Origin: Treponema sp.
GTDB taxonomy: Bacteria; Spirochaetota; Spirochaetia; Treponematales; Treponemataceae
Length of the DNA: 41,721 nt
Reading direction: 5' to 3'
NCBI GenBank assembly: GCA_016293495.1
Contig: JAEDED010000021.1
Location: forward strand, 1 to 41,721
A program made the translations under genes and the position numbers. Positions 7,433 through 15,512 of this stretch are shown here, piece by piece. Numbering within the stretch: position 1 is the stretch's first letter; the number at the start of each line of letters is the position of its first letter. Under the pieces are notes generated by a model that saw only the letters and a list, made by a program, of their open reading frames with translations, was not told the origin of the DNA and did not search any database.

Positions 7433-7921
7433 TTAATTAGAATTCTGATGATATTCATCAATACTAATAAAACCATAATTAAAAATTTGAATTACAATAT
7501 CTTCATTTCCAATAGTTACTGACTTAAGACGTTTAGACCAGTCAGTAGTCACCCCTATATCAGCATTATAATAACCTAAAAGTGGTTCAATAACATAATT
7601 TGAATTGTCAGTTTCAGTCTTTGATATTTCACCTATCGATTCATCCTCTAGATTTACATTTGCATAAAGAACCCACGGAAGTTGAACTTCAGTTCCTTCT
7701 TCAAGATTTTTAAAGTCAGGTAAAGTGTTTAAAAATCTTATAGTTTCATCAAACACCAAATAATACGGACTAATACTGCTTACGTTATGCTTAAAAATAA
7801 TTGAATATGTTGGAACTTCAGGATTTGGTGCAGGTGTTTCAGGATCATTTGTAGGTGTGCTGCAAGAGAACATCACAAAACCAATAATCAAAATACTTAT
7901 AATCTTCAAAATCTTATTCAT
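7433..7921 (-). CDS. Predicted lipoprotein of unknown function
   Basis: The 162-residue product has a short positive N-terminus, a hydrophobic helix and a lipobox ending FSC-S with the lipidated Cys at residue 20, as in spirochete lipoproteins. A Pro/Thr/Glu-rich tether (TPTNDPETPAPNPEVP) leads into a domain of about 125 residues that I do not recognise. AGGAG precedes the ATG at good spacing. It is probably anchored in the inner or outer membrane and faces the periplasm or surface. No operon partner lies close by. Confidence 0.7.
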   Translation of the reverse strand: MNKILKIISILIIGFVMFSCSTPTNDPETPAPNPEVPTYSIIFKHNVSSISPYYLVFDETIRFLNTLPDFKNLEEGTEVQLPWVLYANVNLEDESIGEISKTETDNSNYVIEPLLGYYNADIGVTTDWSKRLKSVTIGNEDIVIQIFNYGFISIDEYHQNSN

Positions 7922-7980
7922 TCGAATCTCCTAAATTATTTAAAAATTTTCACTGATGGATGATTCTACATCATCACACT

Positions 7981-8081
7981 AAAATTCCTTTGGGACGCTT
8001 TCCTAAAATTCTTGGAAAAACTTCCCAAACAAAAAGTAGTCTCTGTATTTAGTAAGCAGCTAAGAATTGCGATGCTGTAAA
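7981..8081 (+). repeat. Chimeric repeat: copy of the kinase promoter fused to a higA tail
   Basis: Bases 7981-8035 match 9531-9585 (the segment in front of the sensor kinase) with about five differences over 55 positions. From about 8033 to 8081 the sequence instead matches the last 48 bases of higA (6446-6493) with three differences. The switch occurs in a shared AAA. No gene is formed. Confidence 0.75.
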
Positions 8082-8113
8082 AACCATTGCAGAACTCAGT
8101 GAATTTTATGCTT

Positions 8114-8644
8114 CTAATAGTTACGTCGTTTCCAGTTATCCACTTCCCATTGAGCAAGGGATTGCCCGGATGTTTTTTCCTTTATCTTATTAATCAGATT
8201 TATGTAAACCTGAGGCTCTTCTATTTCGGTCCAATTAACCATATCTTTGCCTTTAATCCCCGCATTTTTAAGGTTGATACTGTCGATTGGAAGGTGCGGC
8301 GGTTCTTTTATATAGCCGGCACACCAGTAATATTTACACATCATATTCAGAAGTTTCTGACAGGTGCCGAAGTTCAGGCAATCTCCGATAAGCAGGTCTT
8401 TACCCTGGTTTTCGATTTCCGACTGAAGTTCTTCAATGTTCGCAATATGCTCTTTTTCTGTTACTTTCCTTTTGCCATAAACTTTTGATAGCTTATCTTC
8501 CAGAAATTCTTTTATGTTTTTTCTAAAATTACCTTTTGCTTTATTTGTAGTGTTTTTATTCCAAACTAAATTATGCTCTGTTGCGGCCTTCCACGAGAAA
8601 ATAAAAAATTCAGTTTTAAGAAATTGCTCTTTTGAATTGCTCAT
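8114..8644 (-). CDS. Hypothetical protein
   Basis: The product has about 176 residues starting MSNSKEQFLKTEFFIFSWKA; an AGGAG eleven bases upstream supports this start. A longer frame from 8743 would translate through the terminator of the preceding gene and is rejected. The protein is soluble, with a basic middle (KGNFRKNIKEFLEDKLSKVY) and an aromatic C-terminus (QSLAQWEVDNWKRRNY). I do not recognise a family. It follows the DUF1566-type lipoprotein on the same strand but is separated from it by a terminator. Confidence 0.55.
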   Translation of the reverse strand: MSNSKEQFLKTEFFIFSWKAATEHNLVWNKNTTNKAKGNFRKNIKEFLEDKLSKVYGKRKVTEKEHIANIEELQSEIENQGKDLLIGDCLNFGTCQKLLNMMCKYYWCAGYIKEPPHLPIDSINLKNAGIKGKDMVNWTEIEEPQVYINLINKIKEKTSGQSLAQWEVDNWKRRNY

Positions 8645-8664
8645 TGATATAAAATCTCCTGTTG

Positions 8665-8700
8665 AAAAAATGCTTTCTGCAGAGAAAGTCCCTGCAGAAA
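8665..8700 (-). terminator. Terminator of the DUF1566-type lipoprotein gene
   Basis: On the minus strand a 9-bp perfect stem (TTTCTGCAG / CTGCAGAAA, 8692-8700 with 8674-8682) is followed by a T6 run (8670-8665). Confidence 0.7.
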
Positions 8701-8721
8701 AGTTAAATTGAAATGTACCTG

Positions 8722-9474
8722 TTAGAATGTGTGAATTGCACAAACGTTGTACTTATAGTTTGTGTAGCTGCCTTGATACCAGTAACACGATCCTAAGCCG
8801 TGTCCAGTGTCCTTAAAATTGAGTGCCCATGCGCCGTTATAATCAACATCATTAGTTGACGACCATGTTAAATCACTTTCAAATGGATTTTCTTTTCCTA
8901 ACATCGTTAAAACTGTGTATAGTGGCTCACGATTATCATATATTTTTTGAACTTCTTCTTTTGCAGGCAAATACCAGCCGCTTGTAAATCCCTTAACGTT
9001 ATAATTTACGCAAAAGTAAAAAGCAGGAAAAGTATAACTGAAATTATCTTCTGCCCACTCATCTGTCCAATCTATCATTTCTTTAATTTCATCTGTATTT
9101 CTCTTGCCATCGGTCATGCTTGTTGCATGCTCTTTATCAGAAAAAACATGATCCATACACCACTTTGTTGTAACTGATATATCTAAACCAACCCCAAGTG
9201 TTTTTGCTCCAAGCGTATCGTTTTCATCTCCGACATAGAAAATTACTGCAATGGCAGCTGCTTTCTGCTCGTTTGTTAATTCCTCAGTGTATGGAATGGC
9301 GCTTCCGTCAGTAAAAACTATATCACCTACGGCTTTTGTTTCTGTCGGTGTTTTTGAACCAATGTATGTCACCGTTGGTTCTGGTGTCGTCGTCGGGCTC
9401 GAGCAGCCTATAAATGCAAGGCATGCGAAAACCGCACATAATGCGAGTAAAAAAAGTTTAAAAGATTTTTTCAT
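8722..9474 (-). CDS. Lipoprotein with a DUF1566-like C-terminal domain
   Basis: The 250-residue product starts at the ATG at 9474, which follows CAGGAG; an ATG eight codons upstream has no such site. The signal peptide MKKSFKLFLLALCAVFACLA ends in FIGC, giving lipidation at Cys24. A Thr/Pro linker follows. The C-terminal part (GWYLPAKEEVQKIYDNR, then TWSST, then GAWALNF, then CAIHTF) has the spacing of DUF1566/FGE-like domains, which treponemes carry in many surface lipoproteins. The ligand is unknown. It has its own terminator. Confidence 0.75.
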   Translation of the reverse strand: MKKSFKLFLLALCAVFACLAFIGCSSPTTTPEPTVTYIGSKTPTETKAVGDIVFTDGSAIPYTEELTNEQKAAAIAVIFYVGDENDTLGAKTLGVGLDISVTTKWCMDHVFSDKEHATSMTDGKRNTDEIKEMIDWTDEWAEDNFSYTFPAFYFCVNYNVKGFTSGWYLPAKEEVQKIYDNREPLYTVLTMLGKENPFESDLTWSSTNDVDYNGAWALNFKDTGHGLGSCYWYQGSYTNYKYNVCAIHTF

Positions 9475-9530
9475 AAAAATTCTCCTGTATTCATTCATCT
9501 TCCTCCGCCATCATTATACATTAAGAGGTC

Positions 9531-9611
9531 AAAATTCCTTTGGGACAGATTCCTAAAATTCTTGGGAAAATTTCCCAAACAAAAACGGGACTTTTGGTGT
9601 ATACTTGGCGC
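9531..9611 (+). promoter_or_regulatory. Two-component operon promoter with palindrome at about -42
   Basis: TATACT (9600-9605) ends six bases before the ATG at 9612, so the message is predicted to be leaderless. No -35 hexamer is visible. Instead the near-perfect palindrome TTGGGAAAATTTCCCAA (9562-9578) is centred 42 bases upstream of the predicted start, the usual place for a class II activator. Confidence 0.55.
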
Positions 9612-10664
9612 ATGAGCAAAAGTGTTGCTTTTATATTGAAGCATGTTTTTAAAATTGAATTACTCATCATCTATGTGGCAATAATCAATTTTGGATTTTC
9701 CATTTATTTTAAGACCTACTCAAACAGAAAGATTTCGGAACTGGATTCTCAGATGCTCAAAATTCAGCTGAAAGAAAAAAGCGGCAATTTTAATCATGAT
9801 GATTTGATAGAAAAACTCACTTACGATTACGCGCCTTTTACTTATTTTGATGAAGAATTAAAAACTGAATTTTCAGAGATTATTGAACTTCTGAAAACAA
9901 ATCAGAGCACAATTGAGCCGATAATCACTTTTCAAAACAACATGCACCAGACGCAGAACCGCCTGAACCTTGGCTACGACACGCTTTTGTACTGCTCTCT
10001 CATCCTCATTATGATTGCAGTTTTTCTGATTGTCGAAAAATCCTTTAAAAACAGAATAGACCTTCACCGCCTTAAAGTGATGAATGAAGAACAGTCTAAA
10101 ATCAGCCGCAACCTTCACGACGGTGTTGCTCAGGATCTTGCGGCGCTTAAGCTTTATCTTGAAAAAGAAGATATTTCAAAATCAAAGTTTTATGCTCAGC
10201 AGGCTTTTAACGAAGTACGCTATATGATTGGAACCACTCACCTGAACCTGAACGAAAGCTTTGAAGAAATTGTAAAAAAACTGGCGGCAACGCTTGAAGC
10301 AAACTACAACATTTCAACAAAGGTCTATATCGGTTCAACAAAAATCCAGCATTTAAGCGAAAATGTTCAGATTGAACTTATCCGGATCCTGCAGGAAGCG
10401 CTTTCCAACATCAGCCGCCATGCAAACGCGAGCAATGTGGAAATCCGTTTTGTAGACGGCATTGACGACTTCCGCTTTATTATAAAAGATGATGGCAAAG
10501 GTTTTTCGGAAGAAGAAGTTGAACTTAAAAACAAGCAGAGCGCAAAAAAGCATTACGGCGTTTCAAACATCAAGGAGCGTGTGGAACTTTTGGGCGGCAC
10601 TGTCAATTTTATAAGCGAGGGAGGAACAACAATTGCAATCACAATTAAAGATTCTGTTCGTTGA
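9612..10664 (+). CDS. NarX/NreB/DesK-type sensor histidine kinase
   Basis: This 350-residue membrane kinase has TM1 at about 14-33, an extracytoplasmic loop at about 34-122 with acidic, helical character, and TM2 at about 123-142. The HisKA_3 dimerisation domain follows, with the phospho-accepting His169 in RNLHDGVAQDLAALK. The HATPase_c domain has its N-box at LQEALSNISRHA (Asn266) and DDGKGF at 293-298. The ATG at 9612 matches the predicted +1; a longer frame from 9540 would start inside the operator. The next gene encodes its LuxR-type partner and overlaps this one by about 30 bases. The stimulus is unknown. Confidence 0.85.
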   Translation: MSKSVAFILKHVFKIELLIIYVAIINFGFSIYFKTYSNRKISELDSQMLKIQLKEKSGNFNHDDLIEKLTYDYAPFTYFDEELKTEFSEIIELLKTNQSTIEPIITFQNNMHQTQNRLNLGYDTLLYCSLILIMIAVFLIVEKSFKNRIDLHRLKVMNEEQSKISRNLHDGVAQDLAALKLYLEKEDISKSKFYAQQAFNEVRYMIGTTHLNLNESFEEIVKKLAATLEANYNISTKVYIGSTKIQHLSENVQIELIRILQEALSNISRHANASNVEIRFVDGIDDFRFIIKDDGKGFSEEEVELKNKQSAKKHYGVSNIKERVELLGGTVNFISEGGTTIAITIKDSVR

Positions 10665-11310
10665 TGATCATGTGGGCTTACGCGACGGCATGACTCAGAT
10701 GCTTAAAAATAAAGATTCCTCTTTTGATTTTGTGTGTGCAAGTGATTATGAAAGCGCACTGGAAACCTTAAAGGAAAACCCCGGCATCAAAATCGTCATT
10801 CTTGATTTGAACCTAGACGGCAGAAGCGGACTTGAATTGATTCCCGAACTCAAAAAGCTTTCTCCCGACATTTCAATTTTGATTTACACCATGTTCAATG
10901 ATGTGATTCATGTTGAAAACTCCCTTTTGAACGGAGTCCAGGGCTACCTTACAAAAGACGCAACAATTGATGAACTTGCAACTGCAATCATTACTGTTGC
11001 AAACGGCAATTCATATTTTAATAAGGCTGCAACTGAACTGATGCAGTCGCTTCTTGCAAAACATGGACGCGAACATGACATCACAAATGATTTGAGCTAC
11101 CTTTTTGACAACTACAAATCACTTTCCAAAAAAGAGCGCGAAGTTTTTATTCTTCTTTCGCAGGATATGCATGTCGCAGACATTGCAAAAAAGCTCGGCA
11201 AATCAGAAAAAACTGTCATCAATCAGCGAACCGAAGTCTATTCAAAACTTGATATAAAAGACAGGCACGACCTTTTTGAAAAAGCAAAACTTCTGGGGCT
11301 TATAGTATGA
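10633..11310 (+). CDS. NarL/LuxR-family response regulator
   Basis: The 225-residue cytoplasmic regulator starts at a TTG (10633) preceded by AGGGAGG inside the kinase gene, indicating translational coupling. The receiver domain has Asp11/Asp12, phospho-acceptor Asp58 in VILDLNLDG, Thr86 and Lys108 in YLTKDA. A linker leads to a LuxR HTH (about 160-222) with LSKKEREVFILLSQDMHVAD and KTVINQRTEVYSKL. It pairs with the upstream kinase. It may activate its own operon through the palindrome at 9562-9578 (inference). The orphan HTH at 6581-6928 is a diverged relative. Confidence 0.88.
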   Translation: MQSQLKILFVDDHVGLRDGMTQMLKNKDSSFDFVCASDYESALETLKENPGIKIVILDLNLDGRSGLELIPELKKLSPDISILIYTMFNDVIHVENSLLNGVQGYLTKDATIDELATAIITVANGNSYFNKAATELMQSLLAKHGREHDITNDLSYLFDNYKSLSKKEREVFILLSQDMHVADIAKKLGKSEKTVINQRTEVYSKLDIKDRHDLFEKAKLLGLIV

Positions 11311-11942
11311 GTGAAAATCTAACTGACAAGTTGACGTCCAAAAAATGGACTTCCCGCAGAATAATTTTTACAGTTCTCTTTACAGCAATTTCAATCGGAA
11401 TAAATTATCTCGGTTCATTTCTGGCGGGATTAATTGCCTTTCCGCTTTACCTTGATTCAGTAATGACCATTGCGGTAACTGCTTTGTGCGGACTTGTACC
11501 GGGCTTAATCTGCGCCTTTGGTTCAAATCTGCTTTTGTTCATTTTTGCACACACGGGAATCTTTTTTTCTGCATGTCATCTTTCTACCGCTTTAATTGCC
11601 TGGATGGTTTTCACTCACGAGAGAAAAACTTTGGGCAATGCGCGCACGGCTTCCACGGGCGAAAAACTTCTTTCCGCAGACAGCTTTATGTGGGCTGGAT
11701 TTTTAGCCGCAATCAGCAATTCAATTGTCGGCGACACAATTTCAACTTTTGTTTATGGTGCAAACACTTCAATTCCGCAGGTTGATAACGCCGTTCAGGG
11801 AATCTACGTTGTAATCAGAAGCCTGCCGGTTGCAGCATACATAGGCGGCACAATCACAAACTTTGTAGATAAGCTTGTATGTGCCACAATTTGCCTTTTT
11901 ATTTATAGAGGCGTAAAGATAATACAAGTCAAACATAGCTAG
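11307..11942 (+). CDS. ECF-transporter S-component-like membrane protein
   Basis: This 211-residue integral membrane protein has about six hydrophobic helices (roughly 19-38, 46-61, 63-81, 86-104, 126-148 and 185-203) and a short soluble loop at about 105-125. The segment NYLGSFLAGLIAFPLYLDS followed by a Gly-rich helix (LCGLVPGLICAFGSNLL) resembles the substrate-binding S components of ECF vitamin transporters. The ATG overlaps the regulator stop (ATGA), so it is the third gene of the operon. No EcfA or EcfT gene is in the window. It may act with shared EcfAT modules or serve as an accessory sensor for the kinase; both are inference. Confidence 0.6.
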   Translation: MSENLTDKLTSKKWTSRRIIFTVLFTAISIGINYLGSFLAGLIAFPLYLDSVMTIAVTALCGLVPGLICAFGSNLLLFIFAHTGIFFSACHLSTALIAWMVFTHERKTLGNARTASTGEKLLSADSFMWAGFLAAISNSIVGDTISTFVYGANTSIPQVDNAVQGIYVVIRSLPVAAYIGGTITNFVDKLVCATICLFIYRGVKIIQVKHS

Positions 11943-12064
11943 CAGAAGTCCAGAAGATAAACTTGCAATTAATAATTTTACGCTGGGTCGTCGGATAAAC
12001 TTCATCAATACAAGATTTCACTATTTAAACTACCAAATTATTCACCCACAATGCACTTGGACTT

Positions 12065-12117
12065 TTGTTAGTACTAACAATCTTGTCGATACCCTTTTTT
12101 TACGCTATTATTAACAT
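12065..12117 (+). promoter_or_regulatory. dnaX promoter, predicted leaderless, with upstream palindrome
   Basis: TTGTCG (12083-12088) and TATTAT (12106-12111) are spaced by 17 bases, and the ATG follows six bases later. A perfect 16-bp palindrome, TTGTTAGTACTAACAA (12065-12080), abuts the -35. Confidence 0.55.
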
Positions 12118-13998
12118 ATGGCTTATGAAGTAACAGCAACAAGACGCCGCCCTAAAAATTTCGAAGACCTTATCGGACAGGAATTCGTTGCGGCAACATT
12201 AAAAAATTCAATTAAAACAGGAAAGATTGCTCACGCATACCTTTTTACAGGACCACGCGGTTGTGGAAAAACTTCAACAGCGCGCATTCTTGCAAAAGCA
12301 TTGAACTGTGAAAACGGACCGACAGATACACCATGCTGTACCTGTTCAACCTGTCAGGAAATTACAAAAGGTTCCAGCCTTGACGTAATCGAAATCGACG
12401 GTGCATCAAACACGGGTATCAACGACGCGCGCCAGGTAATCGAAGAAGTAAAATTTCCACCTAACTCTTGCCGTTACAAAATTTACATCATCGACGAAGT
12501 CCACATGATTTCAAACCAGGCCTTCAATGCACTTTTAAAAACAATTGAAGAACCGCCTCCATACGCCATTTTTATTTTCGCAACAACTGAACTTCAGAAA
12601 GTTCCCGCAACTATCAAAAGCCGCTGTCAGCAGTTCAACTTCAGACTCGTTCCAATTGAAAAAGTAAAGGAACAGCTCGCCGAAGCCTGCAATGATATCG
12701 GAATCACTGCAGAAGACGAAGCCCTTTACTGGATTGCCCGCGAATCAACAGGATCAATGCGCGATGCATACACCCTGTTCGATCAGGTTGCAGCCTTCAG
12801 TGACGGTCACATTACATATGAAAAAATCCGCGACAAGCTTGGTCTTGTAGGAACAGAACGCCTTAACGATTTGTTCGACGACTGTGTTGATGCAAATGCA
12901 GCAGGCGTTACAGAAAAGCTCGATCAGTTCCTTCAGTCGGGAATTTCGATCGAACAGCTTATTACAAACAGCGCAGATTATTTACGAAGCCTTCTTTTAA
13001 TCAAAAGCGGTATTACAAAGGAATCACTTCTCGGCCAGGCAGCTGACCGTTACAGCAAAAAAGTTCTTTCCGCATGGAACAGCGTTCAGCTTGAAAGAGG
13101 ACTTTCACTTTTCTTAAATCTGTACCGTGACATAAGATATTCCCTTTCACCACGCTACGAAATCGAACTGATTTTCTCGAAGCTCTGCTGGTTAAAGGAA
13201 TATATAAGCCCTGCAGAAATTAAAAAAGCAATCGACAGTGCACAGAGCCTTTTAATGCAGGGCGCAAACTCATCGCCTGCTTCGACATCAGGCGGCGCAA
13301 TGCCTTCAGGTAATTATCAGCCATCAGGCAGTGCAGCTCCATCATTCTCGCAGCCACAGGCTCCATCAGGCAGCGTAATGCCTTCAGGTAATTCAATGCC
13401 TCAGTCAAATGCAAGAACATCAGGAATGCCGATGTTCAGCGCTTTGCAGAATTCTGGTCAAGAATTAACGCCGCCGCCACAAGCGGAGGAAAATCCAGAC
13501 CCTTTTTATAATGGCGGTGCCCTGCCGCCTGATAATACAGCGGCAGCAGACGAATATTCACAGCCAGTTCCACCAGACGAAGTTGTACCTGATTTTGCAG
13601 AGAACTATTCTGCGCCTGTCAGTTCAACTCAGATGTCAGCAGCTTCATCACAGCCACAGTCTAATTCAGACGGACTTTCGATGGATGCGATCAAGGCAAA
13701 AGTTATTGCAACAACTTCAATTGATGATGCCTTCATCAGTGCAAGCCTTATGCATACAACTGACTGGATTTTAAACGGAAATAAAGTAGAAGCAAAAATT
13801 GAATCTCTTTTTGAAATGAATCAGCTGATGGCGAGAGCCGGTGATATTTCAAAGAACATTTCAGCGCTTATCGGCAAAAATGTTTCATTCGAACTTTCGC
13901 AGCTACAGGTTGAAACCACAGCAAAGAAAATTGAGATTCCAGAAATAGTAGATATTATTGCACGAACATTTAAAGGTTCAATTGTGGGAGGAAACTGA
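12118..13998 (+). CDS. dnaX: DNA polymerase III subunit tau/gamma
   Basis: The 626-residue clamp-loader ATPase has Walker A GPRGCGKT (45-52), zinc cysteines Cys64, Cys73, Cys76 and Cys79, Walker B IIDEVHM (Asp126, Glu127), and the SRC sensor motif near 168-170. The AAA+ and collar domains reach about residue 365. A Ser/Pro/Gly/Gln-rich flexible linker with short PSGS/PSGN repeats (about 380-520) precedes a C-terminal tau-type domain. It acts in the replisome with the beta clamp. I see no A-run slippery site that would make a gamma form. ybaB and recR follow directly. No Shine-Dalgarno precedes the ATG. Confidence 0.95.
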   Translation: MAYEVTATRRRPKNFEDLIGQEFVAATLKNSIKTGKIAHAYLFTGPRGCGKTSTARILAKALNCENGPTDTPCCTCSTCQEITKGSSLDVIEIDGASNTGINDARQVIEEVKFPPNSCRYKIYIIDEVHMISNQAFNALLKTIEEPPPYAIFIFATTELQKVPATIKSRCQQFNFRLVPIEKVKEQLAEACNDIGITAEDEALYWIARESTGSMRDAYTLFDQVAAFSDGHITYEKIRDKLGLVGTERLNDLFDDCVDANAAGVTEKLDQFLQSGISIEQLITNSADYLRSLLLIKSGITKESLLGQAADRYSKKVLSAWNSVQLERGLSLFLNLYRDIRYSLSPRYEIELIFSKLCWLKEYISPAEIKKAIDSAQSLLMQGANSSPASTSGGAMPSGNYQPSGSAAPSFSQPQAPSGSVMPSGNSMPQSNARTSGMPMFSALQNSGQELTPPPQAEENPDPFYNGGALPPDNTAAADEYSQPVPPDEVVPDFAENYSAPVSSTQMSAASSQPQSNSDGLSMDAIKAKVIATTSIDDAFISASLMHTTDWILNGNKVEAKIESLFEMNQLMARAGDISKNISALIGKNVSFELSQLQVETTAKKIEIPEIVDIIARTFKGSIVGGN

Positions 13999-14303
13999 TG
14001 AATCCATTTGATATGCTTAAAAATATTCAGCAGATGAAAGATCAGCTTAGAAGCGTTCAGGAAGAATTAAAGGAACTTACAGCTACAGGAAGTTCCGGCG
14101 GAAATATCGTCAACGTAACTATTAACGGAAAATTCGAAATCATTTCTGTTCGTCTTGATCCATTATGCGTTGATCCCCGCGATGTCACAATGCTCCAGGA
14201 TCTCATCATTGCCGCACATCATGACGCAATGTCAAAAATCCAGGAAGCAATCAAAGCAAAATACGGTCCTCTTCTCAACGGAATGAACATTCCAGGACTT
14301 TAA
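13998..14303 (+). CDS. ybaB: YbaB/EbfC nucleoid-associated protein
   Basis: The 101-residue protein has the standard family length. An N-terminal coiled-coil helix (MLKNIQQMKDQLRSVQEELK) leads to the conserved core with VNVTINGKFEIISVRLDP and DLIIAAHHDA. Family members form dimers that bind DNA and are almost always placed between dnaX and recR, as here. The ATG shares one base with the dnaX stop (TGATG), and GGGAGG lies just upstream inside dnaX. recR starts two bases after the stop. Confidence 0.93.
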   Translation: MNPFDMLKNIQQMKDQLRSVQEELKELTATGSSGGNIVNVTINGKFEIISVRLDPLCVDPRDVTMLQDLIIAAHHDAMSKIQEAIKAKYGPLLNGMNIPGL

Positions 14304-14305
14304 TC

Positions 14306-14896
14306 ATGAATGCAATCGATGAATTAACAGAAAGTTTCTCTCGCCTTCCAGGTATCGGAAAAAAATCTGCAGGCCGTCTTGTAAACTATATTTTAAAAGC
14401 CGACAAAAGCTATGTAAAACAGTTTGCTTCTCAGCTTAACAGCCTTCAGGATAAAATCAAACCCTGTTCAATCTGCGGAACTTGGACAGAAAACGATCCC
14501 TGTCCTATCTGCACGGACTGTCTTCGCGACAGATCAATAATCTGCGTTGTCGAACAACCACAGGATGTTTCAACTATTGAAAGTTCTCATGAGTTCTCGG
14601 GATTGTTTCATGTTCTCGGCGGTGTAATTTCACCTTTAGACGGAATCGGCCCGGACCAGCTTAATATCCAGTCTTTATTGAAACGCCTTTCGGATGGCAG
14701 CGTAAAGGAAGTAATCATTGCAACCAATCCTACTGTCGAAGGTGACACAACTGCTTTGTATCTGCAGAGAATAATCGCCGCAGCAGCAGGAATCAAAGTT
14801 ACACGACTTGCCTCAGGACTTCCGGTTGGAGGCGACCTTGAATACGCAGACAAACTTACGCTTGCCAGAAGCTTTAGGGGAAGAACTGAAGTTTAA
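14306..14896 (+). CDS. recR: Recombination mediator protein RecR
   Basis: At 196 residues it matches the family. The N-terminal helix-hairpin-helix (FSRLPGIGKKSAGRLVNYIL) binds DNA. The zinc finger uses Cys54, Cys57, Cys66 and Cys69. The Toprim domain starts at CVVEQPQDVSTIE and includes NPTVEGDTTALYL. RecR acts with RecO (and RecF) to load RecA on gapped DNA. It is the last gene of dnaX-ybaB-recR and is followed by a bidirectional terminator at 14945-14977. Confidence 0.95.
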   Translation: MNAIDELTESFSRLPGIGKKSAGRLVNYILKADKSYVKQFASQLNSLQDKIKPCSICGTWTENDPCPICTDCLRDRSIICVVEQPQDVSTIESSHEFSGLFHVLGGVISPLDGIGPDQLNIQSLLKRLSDGSVKEVIIATNPTVEGDTTALYLQRIIAAAAGIKVTRLASGLPVGGDLEYADKLTLARSFRGRTEV

Positions 14897-14944
14897 AAAA
14901 TACTGGGATTTATTGAAGTTTAAGAAAAATTAAACAGACAAAAA

Positions 14945-14977
14945 AAATCGGGATTCTTAAATCCCGATTTTTTTTAT
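14945..14977. terminator. Bidirectional terminator between recR and the convergent gene
   Basis: A perfect 11-bp stem AAATCGGGATT / AATCCCGATTT (14945-14955 with 14960-14970) is flanked by an A-run on the left and a T-run on the right. Confidence 0.8.
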
Positions 14978-15492
14978 TGTGGAATAATCTGAAGTATTTC
15001 TTTTTCAAGTCTTGTAAACTCGTATTCATCAACAGGCACAAATTCCAGATAACGTTTTTCGCCATCCTGTGTAATGACAGGAACGAATTCGATTCCCTCC
15101 TCGTGCTTCAAAAACCAAATACGTAAAAACGAAAAACCACCGCCGTTTACATATTCCCCTTTTTCACATAACGAGCTTGAGATTTTAAGAGATGCAAGCT
15201 TTGTGTTTTCATTACCGGAACTTGCATTAAGCTCAAGTGCGGCTTTGTAGAGATTGTACGCAGAAATAATATTTGTTTCGTCTTCTTCAATCTGCTGACT
15301 TACTGGATTTGAGTAACAGTTGTACTGTCTTAAAAATCTGTCGCGGCGGTCGGCTTCGACATCATTTATTTTTTTCTGAAGGACTGCATCCGGCGTCATT
15401 TTAATTACAGGCTCAGTTTTACCTGCATCATTAAACCGTGAGAGTTTTTTTGAAAAATCCAAAACCGACTGTGAAAGAGTTTTAATATTCAT
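14974..15492 (-). CDS. Hypothetical cytoplasmic protein downstream of a sigma factor
   Basis: The 172-residue soluble protein has no signal peptide or membrane helix. The N-terminal half is basic and helical (MNIKTLSQSVLDFSKKLSRF). The C-terminal half is mixed, ending DEYEFTRLEKEILQIIPQ. I do not recognise a family. It begins 20 bases after the sigma-factor gene on the same strand. TATAAT (15499-15504) lies six bases before its ATG with no Shine-Dalgarno, so it may have its own leaderless promoter in addition to read-through. The pairing could mean a sigma-associated regulator, but nothing in the sequence shows this. Confidence 0.6.
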   Translation of the reverse strand: MNIKTLSQSVLDFSKKLSRFNDAGKTEPVIKMTPDAVLQKKINDVEADRRDRFLRQYNCYSNPVSQQIEEDETNIISAYNLYKAALELNASSGNENTKLASLKISSSLCEKGEYVNGGGFSFLRIWFLKHEEGIEFVPVITQDGEKRYLEFVPVDEYEFTRLEKEILQIIPQ

Positions 15493-15512
15493 AAGGATAT
15501 TATAATCCGATT

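Noticed and set aside
8645..8743. Longer N-terminus for the 176-residue protein
   Set aside because: It would translate through the terminator hairpin of the upstream gene and lacks a ribosome-binding site; AGGAG supports the start at 8644.
11943..12117. Possible SRP (4.5S) RNA gene upstream of dnaX
   Set aside because: The position is common for it in other bacteria, but no GGAA-type tetraloop hairpin or long helix can be folded; only a promoter and a palindrome are seen.
13250..13700. Programmed frameshift in dnaX giving a gamma subunit
   Set aside because: No A6-7 slippery run with a following stem was found in the linker region.
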